From NCBI RefSeq assembly GCF_014202425.1, contig NZ_JACHGT010000002.1, positions 372,001-436,000 of the forward strand: a DNA stretch of 64,000 nt, given 5' to 3'. The stretch is from Phytomonospora endophytica (GTDB taxonomy: Bacteria > Actinomycetota > Actinomycetes > Mycobacteriales > Micromonosporaceae). The notes under the pieces were generated by a model that saw nothing but the letters and a program-made list of their open reading frames with translations, was not told the DNA's origin and did no database searches. The position numbers and the translations under genes were made by a program. Each line of letters starts with the position of its first letter. Within the stretch, counting starts at the first letter, position 1. Below are positions 46,789 to 54,989 of the stretch, one piece after another.

Positions 46789-47574
46789 GTGACCGACACG
46801 CTGCTCATCGACCGCGCCGACGGCGTGGTGACGCTGACCTTCAACCGTCCCGACGCGCTCAACGCCCTCACCGACGAGCTGAAGGCGGCGTTCCGCGACC
46901 AGCTCGCGGCCCTGTCCGCCGACCCCACGTGCCGCGCGATCGTGCTGGCCGGGGCCGGCCGCGCCTTCTGCGTCGGGCAGGACCTGCGCGAGCACGTCGC
47001 GAACCTCCAGGCGGGCATCCCGCTGACCACCGTCCGCGAGCACTACAACCCGATCGCGGCGACCCTCGCGGCGATGCCGAAGCCGGTCGTCGCGGCCGTG
47101 CGCGGTGCCGCGGCGGGCGCGGGCGCGTCGCTGGCGTTCCTGGCCGACTTCCGCGTCGGCGGGCCCGGGACGAGCTTCAGCATGGCCTTCGCGGGGATCG
47201 GCCTGACCTCGGACACGGGCGCGTCGCTGACGCTGCCGAGACTCGTCGGGCACGCCAAGGCGACCGAGATGCTGATGCTCGGGACGAAGGTGAAGGCCGA
47301 GGAGGCGCTGCGGATCGGCCTGGTCGGGACGCTGACCGAGACCGACGACGACGTGCTGCCCGAGGCGCAGAAGCTGGCCGCGAGGCTCGCGGAGGGGCCG
47401 ACCGTGGCGTACGCGTACATCAAGCGGACGATGTCGGCGGCCGAGCACGTGCCGCTGTCGGAGACGCTGGACCTGGAGGCGGAGGCGCAGCTGCGCTGCT
47501 CGCAGACCGCGGACCACAAGGGCGCGGTGGAGTCGTTCGTGGCGAAGCGGCCGATCGTTTTCGAGGGGCGCTAG
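46789..47574 (+). CDS. Enoyl-CoA hydratase/isomerase family protein (PaaG/PaaF-like)
   Basis: A 261-residue crotonase-fold enzyme. The oxyanion-hole segments are AGAGRAFCVGQDLREH and VRGAAAGAGASLAFLADFRV. The sequence SFSMAFAGIGLTSDTGASLTLPRLVG places an Asp where PaaG-type isomerases carry theirs (GLTSDTG). It probably acts on an unsaturated acyl-CoA, perhaps in phenylacetate or fatty acid degradation. GTG 46789 starts 16 bases after the PaaX stop, with GAACGAGGTG upstream, so the two form one operon. Confidence 0.9.
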   Translation: MTDTLLIDRADGVVTLTFNRPDALNALTDELKAAFRDQLAALSADPTCRAIVLAGAGRAFCVGQDLREHVANLQAGIPLTTVREHYNPIAATLAAMPKPVVAAVRGAAAGAGASLAFLADFRVGGPGTSFSMAFAGIGLTSDTGASLTLPRLVGHAKATEMLMLGTKVKAEEALRIGLVGTLTETDDDVLPEAQKLAARLAEGPTVAYAYIKRTMSAAEHVPLSETLDLEAEAQLRCSQTADHKGAVESFVAKRPIVFEGR

Positions 47575-47625
47575 GGGGTTCGACGGAGGCGACGGCCCGG
47601 CGGGGGTGGGGCGCCGGGTCGGTCG

Positions 47626-48311
47626 TCAGGTGAAGATCTCGGCGACCTCGTCGACGGTCACAGCTCGCATGTGCCAGACCTTCAGGATGTTGAAGTCCTG
47701 GCAGGAGCGGATGCGTTCGAGCGTTTCAGGGTCGACGGCGATGCCTCGGACGGCGAGGACGTTGAGGACGGCCTCCTGCTCGGTTTCGATGCGGGCCTCG
47801 TCGCGGCCTTCGGCCAGCCCCTCCTCGTAACGCCTCTTGCTGTAGATCTGGAAGTCGTGTGTGCCTGAGCTCATCAAACCCTCCAGGGTTTCCAGGGACT
47901 GCGTGGACAAGGTCTCCTCCAGACTTCCAATGTAAAACTCGGCGTCGGCGACGTCGAGCAGGTCCAGCCGTTCGATCAGCGCGCGCAGCGCCTGCTCGCC
48001 GTGCGGTCCGTCCGAATGCATGTACGCCGAGAACACCGCCATGTCGATGGATGGGATCTGCTCGTCGTCCCTGCCCACCAATGGGACCATGCTCGGTGAA
48101 ATCGCGCCGGGGGTGAGCGTCACCTGCGGCCCGATCTCGATCGGCTGCCTCGCCCACTCGGCGACCTTGTCGTCCGGGCAGATCACGACGAGATAGACCG
48201 GCTTTCCGGTCCGGCGCCAGACATCGGCGACGTAACTCGGCCAGGTCCGCCGCTTCTCGGGCTTGATCGCCCGCTGCACCTCCAGGATGACGGTGGCCTG
48301 GAGCCGTTCCC
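47626..48311 (-). pseudogene. 5'-truncated Rpn/PD-(D/E)XK-like protein remnant
   Basis: About 225 residues of a family common in actinomycetes, related to Rpn/YhgA-type putative nucleases, are intact from VILEVQRAIKPEKRR through WPSYVADVWRRTGKPVYLVV, CPDDKVAEWARQPIEIG and GTHDFQIYSKRRYEEGLAEG to the C-terminal AVTVDEVAEIFT. The usual N-terminal 70-90 residues, including the Asp-bearing strand, are missing. Upstream the frame runs straight into the antisense of the MocR gene, whose stop lies at 48312. No convincing start codon with ribosome-binding site is seen, so the gene is probably inactive, cut by a deletion or rearrangement at about 48312. Confidence 0.7.
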
Positions 48312-49784
48312 CTAGACGATCACCCGCTCCGGCACGACCTCCGCCGGCCCGTGCCTGCGCAGCTCCGTCCACGCCGCCGCCAGGCGCGACACCAGCGAGT
48401 CCAGCTCCGACTTCGAGAACGTGAACGGCAGGCGGATGTGGTCGGCGAACCTCGTGCTGTCCGCGCACATCGCCGTCCCCGGCACGACTTCGACGCCGTG
48501 CCGCAGCGCGACCTGCGCGAACACGCGCGCGTCGACGCCGGGCAGTCGCACCCACAGCGACCCGCCGCCGTCCGGCCGCCGCCACGACCACTCCGGCAGC
48601 TGGTCGCGGAGCAGCTGCTCCAGCACTTCGAGGCGCTCGACGAGTTCGGCGGAGCGCTCGGCGCGGATCGCCGACAGCGACGGCATCAGCCGCGCGGCCA
48701 GGGCCTGCTCCAGCAGCGGGCCGCCGAGGTCGGCGAGGACCTTGCGGCGGGCCAGGCGGTCGATGATCCCGGCGGGCCCGCGGACCCACCCGATGCGCAG
48801 GCCGCCCCACACGAGCTTCCCGAGCGACCCGATCGTCAAAACCTCGGCGCCCTTCGGCGCGAAGGACGCGATGGGCGGCGGGGGTTTCGCCGACGCGTAG
48901 CCGTCGAAGGCGTTGTCCTCGCAGATCGGCACGTCGAAGCGGGCGGCGAGGTCGGCCAGGCGCCTGCGCCGGGTCGAGGACATGACCAGGCCCGTCGGAT
49001 TGTGATAGGTCGGCATCACGTACAGCAGCGCCGGCTGGTGCTCGGTGAAGGCCCGCTCGGTTCCGACGACGCAGATGCCCTCGTCGTCGAGGGAGACCCC
49101 GAGCACCTGCGCGCCCCTGTCCCGGAAGACGTCGAGACAGCCGGGCCAGCCCGGCGACTCGGCGACGACCCGCGTTCCCTTGCGCGCGTAGAGCTGCGCG
49201 ACAAGGCCGATGGCCTGATGGGCACCGGTCGTGATGAGGATCTGGTCGGGCGTCGTCGGCAGCCCCTGCTCCCGGTACTGGGCGGCGACGGCCATGCGCA
49301 GCGGCTCCCAGCCGCGCGGGTGGTAGCCGTTGTCGGCGAGCAGGGTCGGCAGGTCCTCGCGGAGCAGGTCTTCGAGCGCGTCGCGGATCCACGGCGAGCC
49401 CGGCTCCGACGCGCAGCTGAGCGAGATGACGCGTCCCGGACCGTCGAGGAGCCGCTGGAAGATGATCCCGGCCTGTCCGCCCTGGACGCGGCCGTCCTGG
49501 GCACGGCGGGCCACGTCCGTCAGATTGGACCGGGCCACTACCGTGCCGCTTCCCTGCCTGCTGACGACCAGCCGTTCGGCGCGCAGGGCCTCGTACGCGG
49601 TGACCACCGTCGCGCGGGAAACCGCCAGGGCCTCGGCGAGTGCGCGCTCGGATGGCAGGCGCTCGCCCACAACGAGGTCGCCGTTGGTGATCGCGCGGCG
49701 GAGCCGGTCGGTGAGCTGCTGGTAGAGCGGGCCGTTGCCCGCCGACCAGTCACCGAGAAGCTCCTGCACTTCGGAACGGTCCAC
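48312..49784 (-). CDS. MocR-type GntR/aminotransferase transcriptional regulator
   Basis: A 490-residue regulator. Residues about 15-80 are a GntR winged helix (LRRAITNGDLVVGERLPSER, ALAVSRATVVTAYEAL, RLVVSRQGSGTVV). Residues about 110-480 form a class I aminotransferase-like domain with DNGYHPRGWEPLR, TTGAHQAIGLV, YVMPTYHNPTG, CEDNAFDGY and the PLP lysine in TIGSLGKLVWGGLRIGW. GTG 49784 follows AAAGGAG by six bases. It is divergent from a small membrane protein gene with a dyad between. PLP-binding MocR regulators often control vitamin B6 or amino acid genes, but no such gene is adjacent. Its 3' end coincides with the truncation point of the neighbouring pseudogene. Confidence 0.9.
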   Translation of the reverse strand: MDRSEVQELLGDWSAGNGPLYQQLTDRLRRAITNGDLVVGERLPSERALAEALAVSRATVVTAYEALRAERLVVSRQGSGTVVARSNLTDVARRAQDGRVQGGQAGIIFQRLLDGPGRVISLSCASEPGSPWIRDALEDLLREDLPTLLADNGYHPRGWEPLRMAVAAQYREQGLPTTPDQILITTGAHQAIGLVAQLYARKGTRVVAESPGWPGCLDVFRDRGAQVLGVSLDDEGICVVGTERAFTEHQPALLYVMPTYHNPTGLVMSSTRRRRLADLAARFDVPICEDNAFDGYASAKPPPPIASFAPKGAEVLTIGSLGKLVWGGLRIGWVRGPAGIIDRLARRKVLADLGGPLLEQALAARLMPSLSAIRAERSAELVERLEVLEQLLRDQLPEWSWRRPDGGGSLWVRLPGVDARVFAQVALRHGVEVVPGTAMCADSTRFADHIRLPFTFSKSELDSLVSRLAAAWTELRRHGPAEVVPERVIV

Positions 49785-49812
49785 TTTTCGCTCCTTTGGC
49801 CAGGCCAGTTTC

Positions 49813-49836
49813 AGTCCATTGTGCCGACACTGGACT
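49813..49836. promoter_or_regulatory. Candidate MocR operator
   Basis: AGTCCA at 49813-49818 and TGGACT at 49831-49836 form a perfect inverted repeat with a 12-base spacer. It lies in the 97-base gap between the divergent MocR gene and small membrane protein gene, the usual site for a MocR autoregulatory and activating element. Confidence 0.5.
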
Positions 49837-49881
49837 TGCACCCGCAACCGGGAGGTCGCTTCAACACTCTGGAGGAGTGTC

Positions 49882-50115
49882 ATGGAACTGGTCCTGTTCG
49901 CAATCCTGCTCACGCTCGCGCTGCTCGTCCCGTGGCTGGGCAAGGACTCGCGCGAGTCCGGCGACTGGAACGTCCCCTTCGAACCGCGCCGCGGCCCGGT
50001 CAGCGGCGCCGTCTCCGACCATTTCGACGCGGCCCCGGCGCCGCGCGACGCGCAGGCCACGACAACGCCGAAGGCGCCCGGGATCGTGACCGGGCTGGCC
50101 CGTCACGGGCACTGA
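49882..50115 (+). CDS. Small single-helix membrane protein divergent from MocR gene
   Basis: A 77-residue protein. One N-terminal membrane helix (residues 2-19, ELVLFAILLTLALLVPWLG) is followed by a soluble charged tail with WNVPFEPRRGPVSGAVSDHF. No family function is recognised. ATG 49882 follows GGAGGAG closely. The divergent arrangement with a shared dyad suggests that the MocR-type regulator controls it. A terminator hairpin follows at 50129. Confidence 0.7.
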   Translation: MELVLFAILLTLALLVPWLGKDSRESGDWNVPFEPRRGPVSGAVSDHFDAAPAPRDAQATTTPKAPGIVTGLARHGH

Positions 50116-50128
50116 GGTTCTGGGCGAG

Positions 50129-50150
50129 GGCCCGCCCACGGTGGCGGGCC
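50129..50150 (+). terminator. Terminator hairpin after the small membrane protein gene
   Basis: An 8-base perfect stem (GGCCCGCC at 50129-50136 with 50143-50150) and a six-base CACGGT loop lies between the plus-strand small gene and the converging minus-strand gene. There is no T run. Confidence 0.6.
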
Positions 50151-50214
50151 GCAGCCCGATCCCCTACTCCTCAGGCGGCCTCGTTCGCGCCGCCCGAACG
50201 AGCACAGCCGCGCC

Positions 50215-50739
50215 TCACTCGTCGTCCTCGTCCTCGTCCTCGTCTTCTTCCTCGGGATCCATCTCGTGCGGCGTCCCGAGCACGTACGCGCGCATGTCGA
50301 GTTCGTTCCCGTAGGGCGCGACGAAGGCGGGCAGTTCGGCGGGCCCGAGTTCGGCCACGTAGGACCAGTACAGCCGTGCGGCCTCCGCGTGCGAGCTCGC
50401 CTCGACGGGGATCGTCACGCTCACCAGGTAGTCCCGCACGGGTGCCGTCACGGCCCACTCCGAGGGCATGAGTCCCCACAGCCGCGCGTAGGTCTCGACG
50501 TCGAGCGGAATCGATCCGACGGCGCCGGTGTCGATCGCGGTCGGTTCGTCGAGGACGCGGTGGGTGTAGACGACCTTCCCGTCGGCGACCATTCCGGCGC
50601 CGAAGAGGTTGCCGTCGGCGGCGAGCAGCACGGTGTCACCGTCGGCGGGGGCGGTGTCGGGCAGCGCCACCGTGTCGGTGGCGTACATGAGCTGCCGTTG
50701 GTACTCCGCCGCGTCAACCACGATCAGCCAGTGCGCCAT
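50215..50739 (-). CDS. Hypothetical protein with acidic C-terminus
   Basis: A 174-residue soluble protein of unknown function. The N-terminus AHWLIVVDAAEYQRQLMYAT and the segment GNLFGAGMVADGKVVYTHRV have the look of a small alpha-beta fold. The C-terminus ends in a run of Asp and Glu (DPEEEDEDEDEDDE). No signal peptide or membrane helix is seen. It is transcribed in the same direction as, and 39 bases after, the Tag glycosylase gene, so it may be in the same transcript. Confidence 0.65.
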   Translation of the reverse strand: MAHWLIVVDAAEYQRQLMYATDTVALPDTAPADGDTVLLAADGNLFGAGMVADGKVVYTHRVLDEPTAIDTGAVGSIPLDVETYARLWGLMPSEWAVTAPVRDYLVSVTIPVEASSHAEAARLYWSYVAELGPAELPAFVAPYGNELDMRAYVLGTPHEMDPEEEDEDEDEDDE

Positions 50740-50778
50740 GCCGACATCACATCATGTCGGCGGCCGGCGCGAGCAGCC

Positions 50779-51354
50779 CTACCCCGGGTAGGGCGGCACG
50801 CAGCAGTCGGCGAGGTGGTCGTCGACCATGCCCACGGCCTGCATCATCGCGTAGGCGGTGGTGGGCCCGATGAAGCGGAATCCGCGTTTGCGCAGTTCCT
50901 TGGCCATGGCCTTCGACTCGGGCGTGACGGCGGGCACGGTGTCGAAGCTCTCGGGCCTCGGCCGGGGCGCCGGCGCGAAGGACCACAGCAGGTCGGACAG
51001 CCCTTCGGGCTGGTCGAGGGCGACGTGGGCGTTGGCCATGACGGCTTCGATCTTGGCGCGGTTGCGGACGATGCCGGCGTCGGCCATGAGCCGGTCGAAG
51101 TCGGCGTCGGTGTACTCGGCGATCTTCTCCATGGAGAAGCCGTCGAAGGCCTCGCGGAAGTTCTCGCGCTTGCGCAGGATCGTGATCCACGACAGTCCCG
51201 ACTGGAAGGCCTCCAGGCTGAGGCGCTCGAAGAGGGCGTCATCGCCGCGCAGGGGCCTGCCCCACTCGTTGTCGTGGTACTCGGTGTAGATCTCGGGGCC
51301 GGCGCCCCACGGGCAGCGTGGGAGGCCGTCGGGGCCGGGCAGGGCACCGCTCAC
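50779..51354 (-). CDS. tag: DNA-3-methyladenine glycosylase I
   Basis: A 191-residue base-excision repair enzyme removing 3-methyladenine. Tag landmarks are the N-terminal RCPWGAG with its zinc-type Cys, EYHDNEWGRPLRGDDALFE, LEAFQSGLSWITILRKRENF, GIVRNRAKI, and the C-terminal GFRFIGPTTAYAMMQAVGMVDDH ending in paired Cys (positions 184-185), the other zinc ligands. GTG 51354 overlaps the stop of the DivIVA-domain gene upstream, so the two are coupled. The same order, Rv1209 then tagA, is recalled from M. tuberculosis. Confidence 0.94.
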   Translation of the reverse strand: MSGALPGPDGLPRCPWGAGPEIYTEYHDNEWGRPLRGDDALFERLSLEAFQSGLSWITILRKRENFREAFDGFSMEKIAEYTDADFDRLMADAGIVRNRAKIEAVMANAHVALDQPEGLSDLLWSFAPAPRPRPESFDTVPAVTPESKAMAKELRKRGFRFIGPTTAYAMMQAVGMVDDHLADCCVPPYPG

Positions 51355-51878
51355 GGGGTCTTCTCCTCCTGCGTTTCGGCGGGCGTGGAGGGCTCCCCGG
51401 CGGTGTCGGCGGGGGCCCGCACCGGGGACGCCGCCGGGGCGCCGGCGTCGTCCGTAACGGCCGACGGCTCGGCGTCAGCACCGTCGACCGGCGGCCGCCG
51501 TGTGTCCACTGTGGTCTCACCGATAGCCTTGGCGCGGGCCAGACGGAGTCGTTCGGCGTCGTCGGAACGCCCGTCACGCAACGCCTGCACTTCGGAGACC
51601 AGTACTTTGATCAATTCATCTTTGAAGCCCACGTCGTACGCGAGCCGGGCAAGAGCGTCGTCGACCTGGCCGGTGCGGTAACCCCGCAGACCGGTATCGA
51701 AACGGGCGGTGAGCACATCGTCCTCGGACAGCGGACGGTCCGGTGGGAGTCCGATCGAGACCCCGTCGGCTGAGACCGGGCGCAGTCCGTCGTCCTTACC
51801 GGTCGCCAACACCACCACGCCGAACACCAGGCCGACGGCAATGGCCGCCACGACTAGCAGGATCAGGAATTGGCCCAT
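51351..51878 (-). CDS. DivIVA-domain membrane protein (Rv1209-like)
   Basis: A 175-residue protein. An N-terminal membrane helix (residues 2-24, FLILLVVAAIAVGLVFGVVVL) is followed by a short DivIVA-like motif, LTARFDTGLRGYRTGQVDDALARL, split here as residues about 56-79. A charged helix follows (VSEVQALRDGRSDDAERLRLARAK), then a Pro/Ala/Thr-rich tail. ATG 51878 is chosen. The gene is coupled to tag downstream and divergent from the folP-like gene. A role in polar growth or cell envelope organisation is conceivable but not shown. Confidence 0.8.
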   Translation of the reverse strand: MGQFLILLVVAAIAVGLVFGVVVLATGKDDGLRPVSADGVSIGLPPDRPLSEDDVLTARFDTGLRGYRTGQVDDALARLAYDVGFKDELIKVLVSEVQALRDGRSDDAERLRLARAKAIGETTVDTRRPPVDGADAEPSAVTDDAGAPAASPVRAPADTAGEPSTPAETQEEKTP

Positions 51879-51952
51879 TGACGCATCTTTCCACGGACGC
51901 CCGGGGCACAATGGCCCGGATGCTTCCTCCTCCCCCAGGACAATTGGCTTCT

Positions 51953-52846
51953 ATGACTACAACTCCACAGCAACCCACTCCCTCTCGTACACTGCGGCTC
52001 GGTTCCCGGACCTTCGGGCCGGGCGCGTTCGCCCTCATGGTGATCGTGAACCGGACCCCGGACTCCTTCTACGACAAGGGCGCCAACTTCGCCTTCGAGG
52101 CGGCTCTGGCGGCCGTTGACCGCGCGGTCGCCGACGGCGCCGACATCGTCGACATCGGCGGCGTCAAGGCCGGCCCCGGCGACGAGGTCAGCGTCGACGA
52201 GGAGATCCAGCGGACCGTGCCGTTCATCGCCGAGCTGCGCCAGCGCCACCCGCGCCTGGTCATCTCGGTCGACACCTGGCGCGCCGAGGTCGCCGAGAAG
52301 GCCACCGCGGCCGGCGCCGACCTCATCAACGACACGTGGGCGGGCGCCGACCCCGAACTCGTCTCGGTCGCCGCCGAGGCGGGCGCCGGGCTCGTCTGCT
52401 CGCACACCGGCGGCATGCGGCCCCGCACCATCGCCGGGAAGGTCACCTACGACGACGTCGTCGCCGAGGTCACCGACTCGCTGTGCCAGGCGGCCCAGCG
52501 CGCCCTCGACGCGGGCGTCCGCGCCGACGGCGTCCTCATCGACCCCACGCACGACTTCGGCAAGGCCACGGTCCACTCCCTGGAGCTGACCCGCCGCCTC
52601 GACGAACTCGTCGCGACCGGCTGGCCGGTGCTCGTCGCCTTGTCCCGCAAGGACTTCGTCGGCGAGACCCTCGACCTGCCGGTGAACCGCCGCCTCCCCG
52701 GGACCCTCGCCGCGACCGCGGTGTCGGCCTGGCACGGAGCGAGGGTCTTCCGCGCGCACGACGTGACGGCCACCCGCCAGGTGCTCGACATGGTCGCCGC
52801 GATCCGTGGAGACAAGGCGCCGAAGGCGCCGAAGCGCAGCCTCTAG
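51953..52846 (+). CDS. folP2: Dihydropteroate synthase family protein, FolP2 type
   Basis: A 297-residue TIM-barrel protein of the DHPS family. VIVNRTPDSFYDKG corresponds to the first pterin-binding loop, SVDTWRAEVAEKA to the SxD strand, INDTWAGAD to the next and LIDPTHDFGK to the DPxxxFGK motif. The loop that reads GGESTRPG in true DHPS reads GGVKAGPG here, as in mycobacterial FolP2, whose DHPS activity has been questioned. ATG 51953 is used; ATG 51911 is in frame. It is divergent from the DivIVA-domain/tag operon and followed by a terminator. The real substrate is uncertain. Confidence 0.88.
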   Translation: MTTTPQQPTPSRTLRLGSRTFGPGAFALMVIVNRTPDSFYDKGANFAFEAALAAVDRAVADGADIVDIGGVKAGPGDEVSVDEEIQRTVPFIAELRQRHPRLVISVDTWRAEVAEKATAAGADLINDTWAGADPELVSVAAEAGAGLVCSHTGGMRPRTIAGKVTYDDVVAEVTDSLCQAAQRALDAGVRADGVLIDPTHDFGKATVHSLELTRRLDELVATGWPVLVALSRKDFVGETLDLPVNRRLPGTLAATAVSAWHGARVFRAHDVTATRQVLDMVAAIRGDKAPKAPKRSL

Positions 52847-52853
52847 CGGACGA

Positions 52854-52883
52854 GCCCACCGTGTGAGACCGGACACGGTGGGC
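52854..52883 (+). terminator. Terminator hairpin after the folP2-like gene
   Basis: An 11-base perfect stem, GCCCACCGTGT (52854-52864) with ACACGGTGGGC (52873-52883), and an eight-base loop lies eight bases after the stop codon. No T run follows. Confidence 0.75.
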
Positions 52884-52967
52884 CGCGGCTCGGATCGCGC
52901 GTACGGAACGTTGACCGGGTCTGGCAGTGTGTGCGTGGCCCACACCAACGCCCCCAAAGGACCCGAA

Positions 52968-53303
52968 GTGGCTGAACCCCTCCATGTGGACTTCCCCGGC
53001 ATGACCGCCGCCTCCACGCGGCTCAACACCCTCGGCGAACACGCCGGCCGCGCCGCCGACCTCGCCGACGACGCCGACCCCGACTGGTACACCTGGGGAT
53101 TACCCGGCCTCGCCCTGGCGCCCCTCTACTGGAGCAAGGCCGAGGAGCTCCACGAACACCTCGGCAGGATCTCCGCCGTCCTCACCTCCCACGCGACCCG
53201 CATCGACGCCTGCGCGGCGAACTACCACCTGTCGGAGACCGACAACGCCGACACGATGCGCCAGATCCGGGCCCGCATCGACGGCGGAACCTGGGAGGGC
53301 TGA
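52968..53303 (+). CDS. EspC-like type VII secretion target protein
   Basis: A 111-residue helical protein. LHVDFPGMTAASTRLNTLGEHAG at the start (shown as residues about 5-26) and the C-terminal DACAANYHLSETDNADTM resemble the DUF2580/EspC family of ESX-secreted proteins, where Tyr-x-x-x-Asp/Glu (here YHLSETD) acts as the secretion signal. GTG 52968 follows AAAGG at seven bases. It is followed five bases later by a larger WxG-containing partner. No ESX machinery genes are in the window. Confidence 0.75.
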   Translation: MAEPLHVDFPGMTAASTRLNTLGEHAGRAADLADDADPDWYTWGLPGLALAPLYWSKAEELHEHLGRISAVLTSHATRIDACAANYHLSETDNADTMRQIRARIDGGTWEG

Positions 53304-53308
53304 GCGAC

Positions 53309-54202
53309 ATGGGATCCGGCACATCCTCCACCGACGTCGGCGACGACACCGGCGTCACGAACTCCCCCGGCTTCTTCGACGGTTCCGGTGCCGCGGCGGG
53401 CCTGCCCGGCTACGCGCAGGCCAAGGGCATCGCGACCAAGTCCGCGGCCTTCGGCGACGGCTTCGACTTCTCCGACGTGACCGGCCTCTTCGGTGAGATC
53501 ACCGGGACCTTCTACACCGGCCTGGGCGCGATCACCGACCCGGTGAACTTCCTCGCCGGGACGGTCGTGTCCTTCCTCATCGACTTCATCCAGCCCCTCG
53601 AAGACCTCCTCGGGCTCGTCACCGGCAACCCCGAGCGCATGGACCTGGAGATCGCCAAGTGGGACCGCGTCACCGCGGCCCTGGCGGCGATCTCCGAGGA
53701 CGTCGGGAAGGTCCCCGGCGAGGACATCGGCGCGTGGCGCGGCGACGCGGCGACCGTCGCCAAGACCCGCCTCGGCGAGTGCGCCGACGCGATCGCCGCC
53801 ACGGCCAACGACGTCACGCGCGTCCGGCTGGTGCTGCAGGGCGCGTCGCTGCTGGCGACGAGTCTCCAGGCGGTGATCAAGGGCGAGCTGACGAAGTTCC
53901 TCATCGCACAAATCCCGAAGTGGCTGACCGCGCTGGCCGCGGCCGGGCCGAGTTTCGGGGCCTCGACGGCGGCGCAGGCGGTGATCACGGCGGTCGAGGC
54001 CGCCCGGACCTACCTGACGGCGATCACGTGGGTGCGGAAGGCCATGGCGGTGTTCGCCAAGCTCCAGAAGGCGCTGAAGGTCGTCGAGACGATCAAGTAC
54101 GAGTCGGTGATCGCCAAGATGATCACGACGGGCGCCGACATGTACGCCCGTCACGAGCAGGCCGGGGACGGGCCGTCGTACGACCCGTCCGGGCTGACCT
54201 AG
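53309..54202 (+). CDS. Putative ESX-associated helical protein (EspA/WXG100-like)
   Basis: A 297-residue, mostly helical protein. The middle contains a WxG motif inside a helical hairpin (DIGAWRGDAATVAKTRLGE), as in WXG100-type and EspA/EspE proteins. Several Ala-rich helices follow (AAIAATANDVTRVRLVLQGA region and AAQAVITAVEAARTYL). There is no Sec signal peptide. With the EspC-like gene five bases upstream it probably forms a co-secreted pair. Its stop and the stop of the converging LOG-family gene share CTAG (54199-54202). Confidence 0.65.
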   Translation: MGSGTSSTDVGDDTGVTNSPGFFDGSGAAAGLPGYAQAKGIATKSAAFGDGFDFSDVTGLFGEITGTFYTGLGAITDPVNFLAGTVVSFLIDFIQPLEDLLGLVTGNPERMDLEIAKWDRVTAALAAISEDVGKVPGEDIGAWRGDAATVAKTRLGECADAIAATANDVTRVRLVLQGASLLATSLQAVIKGELTKFLIAQIPKWLTALAAAGPSFGASTAAQAVITAVEAARTYLTAITWVRKAMAVFAKLQKALKVVETIKYESVIAKMITTGADMYARHEQAGDGPSYDPSGLT

Positions 54203-54915
54203 CTGGGCATGGCGGCGTCCCCGCCGCTGCCGGGCTTGGTGTTGCAGCCGGCGACGATGTGCGCGACGGCCTCGGCCACGTCGTCGGTGACCAGCATCAG
54301 CTCGACATCGGCGGGGTTGACCATGCCGTCTTCGAGCATGCGGCCGCGCAGCCAGTCGACGAGGCCGCCCCAGTAGGCGGTGCCGAGCAGGACGACCGGG
54401 AACTGCGTGACCTTCTTGGTCTGGACCAGGGTGAGCGCCTCGAAGAGCTCGTCCATGGTGCCGAAACCGCCGGGGAGGACGATGAAGGCCTGCGCGTACT
54501 TCACGAACATCGTCTTGCGGACGAAGAAGTAGCGGAAGTCGAGGCCGATGTCGACATAGCCGTTGAGGCCCTGCTCGAAGGGCAGCTCGATGCCGAGGCC
54601 GATGGACTCACCGCCGGCCTCGGCGGCGCCCTTGTTCGCCGCCTCCATGACGCCCGGCCCGCCGCCGGTGATGACCGAGAAGCCCTCCTTGGCCAGGGCG
54701 GCACCGACCTCCTCGGCGAGCGCGTACCCGGGTGTCTCGGGCTTCGTGCGCGCCGAACCGAAGACCGCGACGGCCCGGTCGATGTCGGAGAGGGTGTCGA
54801 AACCGTCGACGAACTCCGAGAGGATGCGCAGGGTGCGCCAGGCGTCCTTCTGCTTCCACTCCGAGCGGCGGTTCGAGTCGAGCAGGTGCTGGTCTGCGGT
54901 GATGCGCGCCTTCAT
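54199..54915 (-). CDS. LOG-family nucleotide 5'-monophosphate phosphoribohydrolase (TIGR00730)
   Basis: A 238-residue Rossmann-fold protein. The family motifs GGGPGVMEAANKGAAEAGG and PGGFGTMDELFEALT (PGGxGTxxE) are intact, with the catalytic-type Arg in FFVRKTMFVKYA. Such enzymes release free bases (cytokinin-type or purine) from nucleoside monophosphates. ATG 54915 is chosen, as the frame further upstream is not family-like. It converges on the ESX-type gene with a four-base overlap of stops. A LOG protein near folP2 and dapD is also recalled from M. tuberculosis (Rv1205). Confidence 0.92.
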   Translation of the reverse strand: MKARITADQHLLDSNRRSEWKQKDAWRTLRILSEFVDGFDTLSDIDRAVAVFGSARTKPETPGYALAEEVGAALAKEGFSVITGGGPGVMEAANKGAAEAGGESIGLGIELPFEQGLNGYVDIGLDFRYFFVRKTMFVKYAQAFIVLPGGFGTMDELFEALTLVQTKKVTQFPVVLLGTAYWGGLVDWLRGRMLEDGMVNPADVELMLVTDDVAEAVAHIVAGCNTKPGSGGDAAMPS

Positions 54916-54989
54916 GGGGGGAGTGTGACACGGGTGGCCTCGTGAGGCGGGGACCGGGCGTGTCGGGGTGGCGGGGGCATCATGGATCG

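Noticed and set aside
47575-48312. Active transposase related to the Rpn-like fragment
   Set aside because: The N-terminal catalytic region is missing and no terminal inverted repeats or target duplications were seen.
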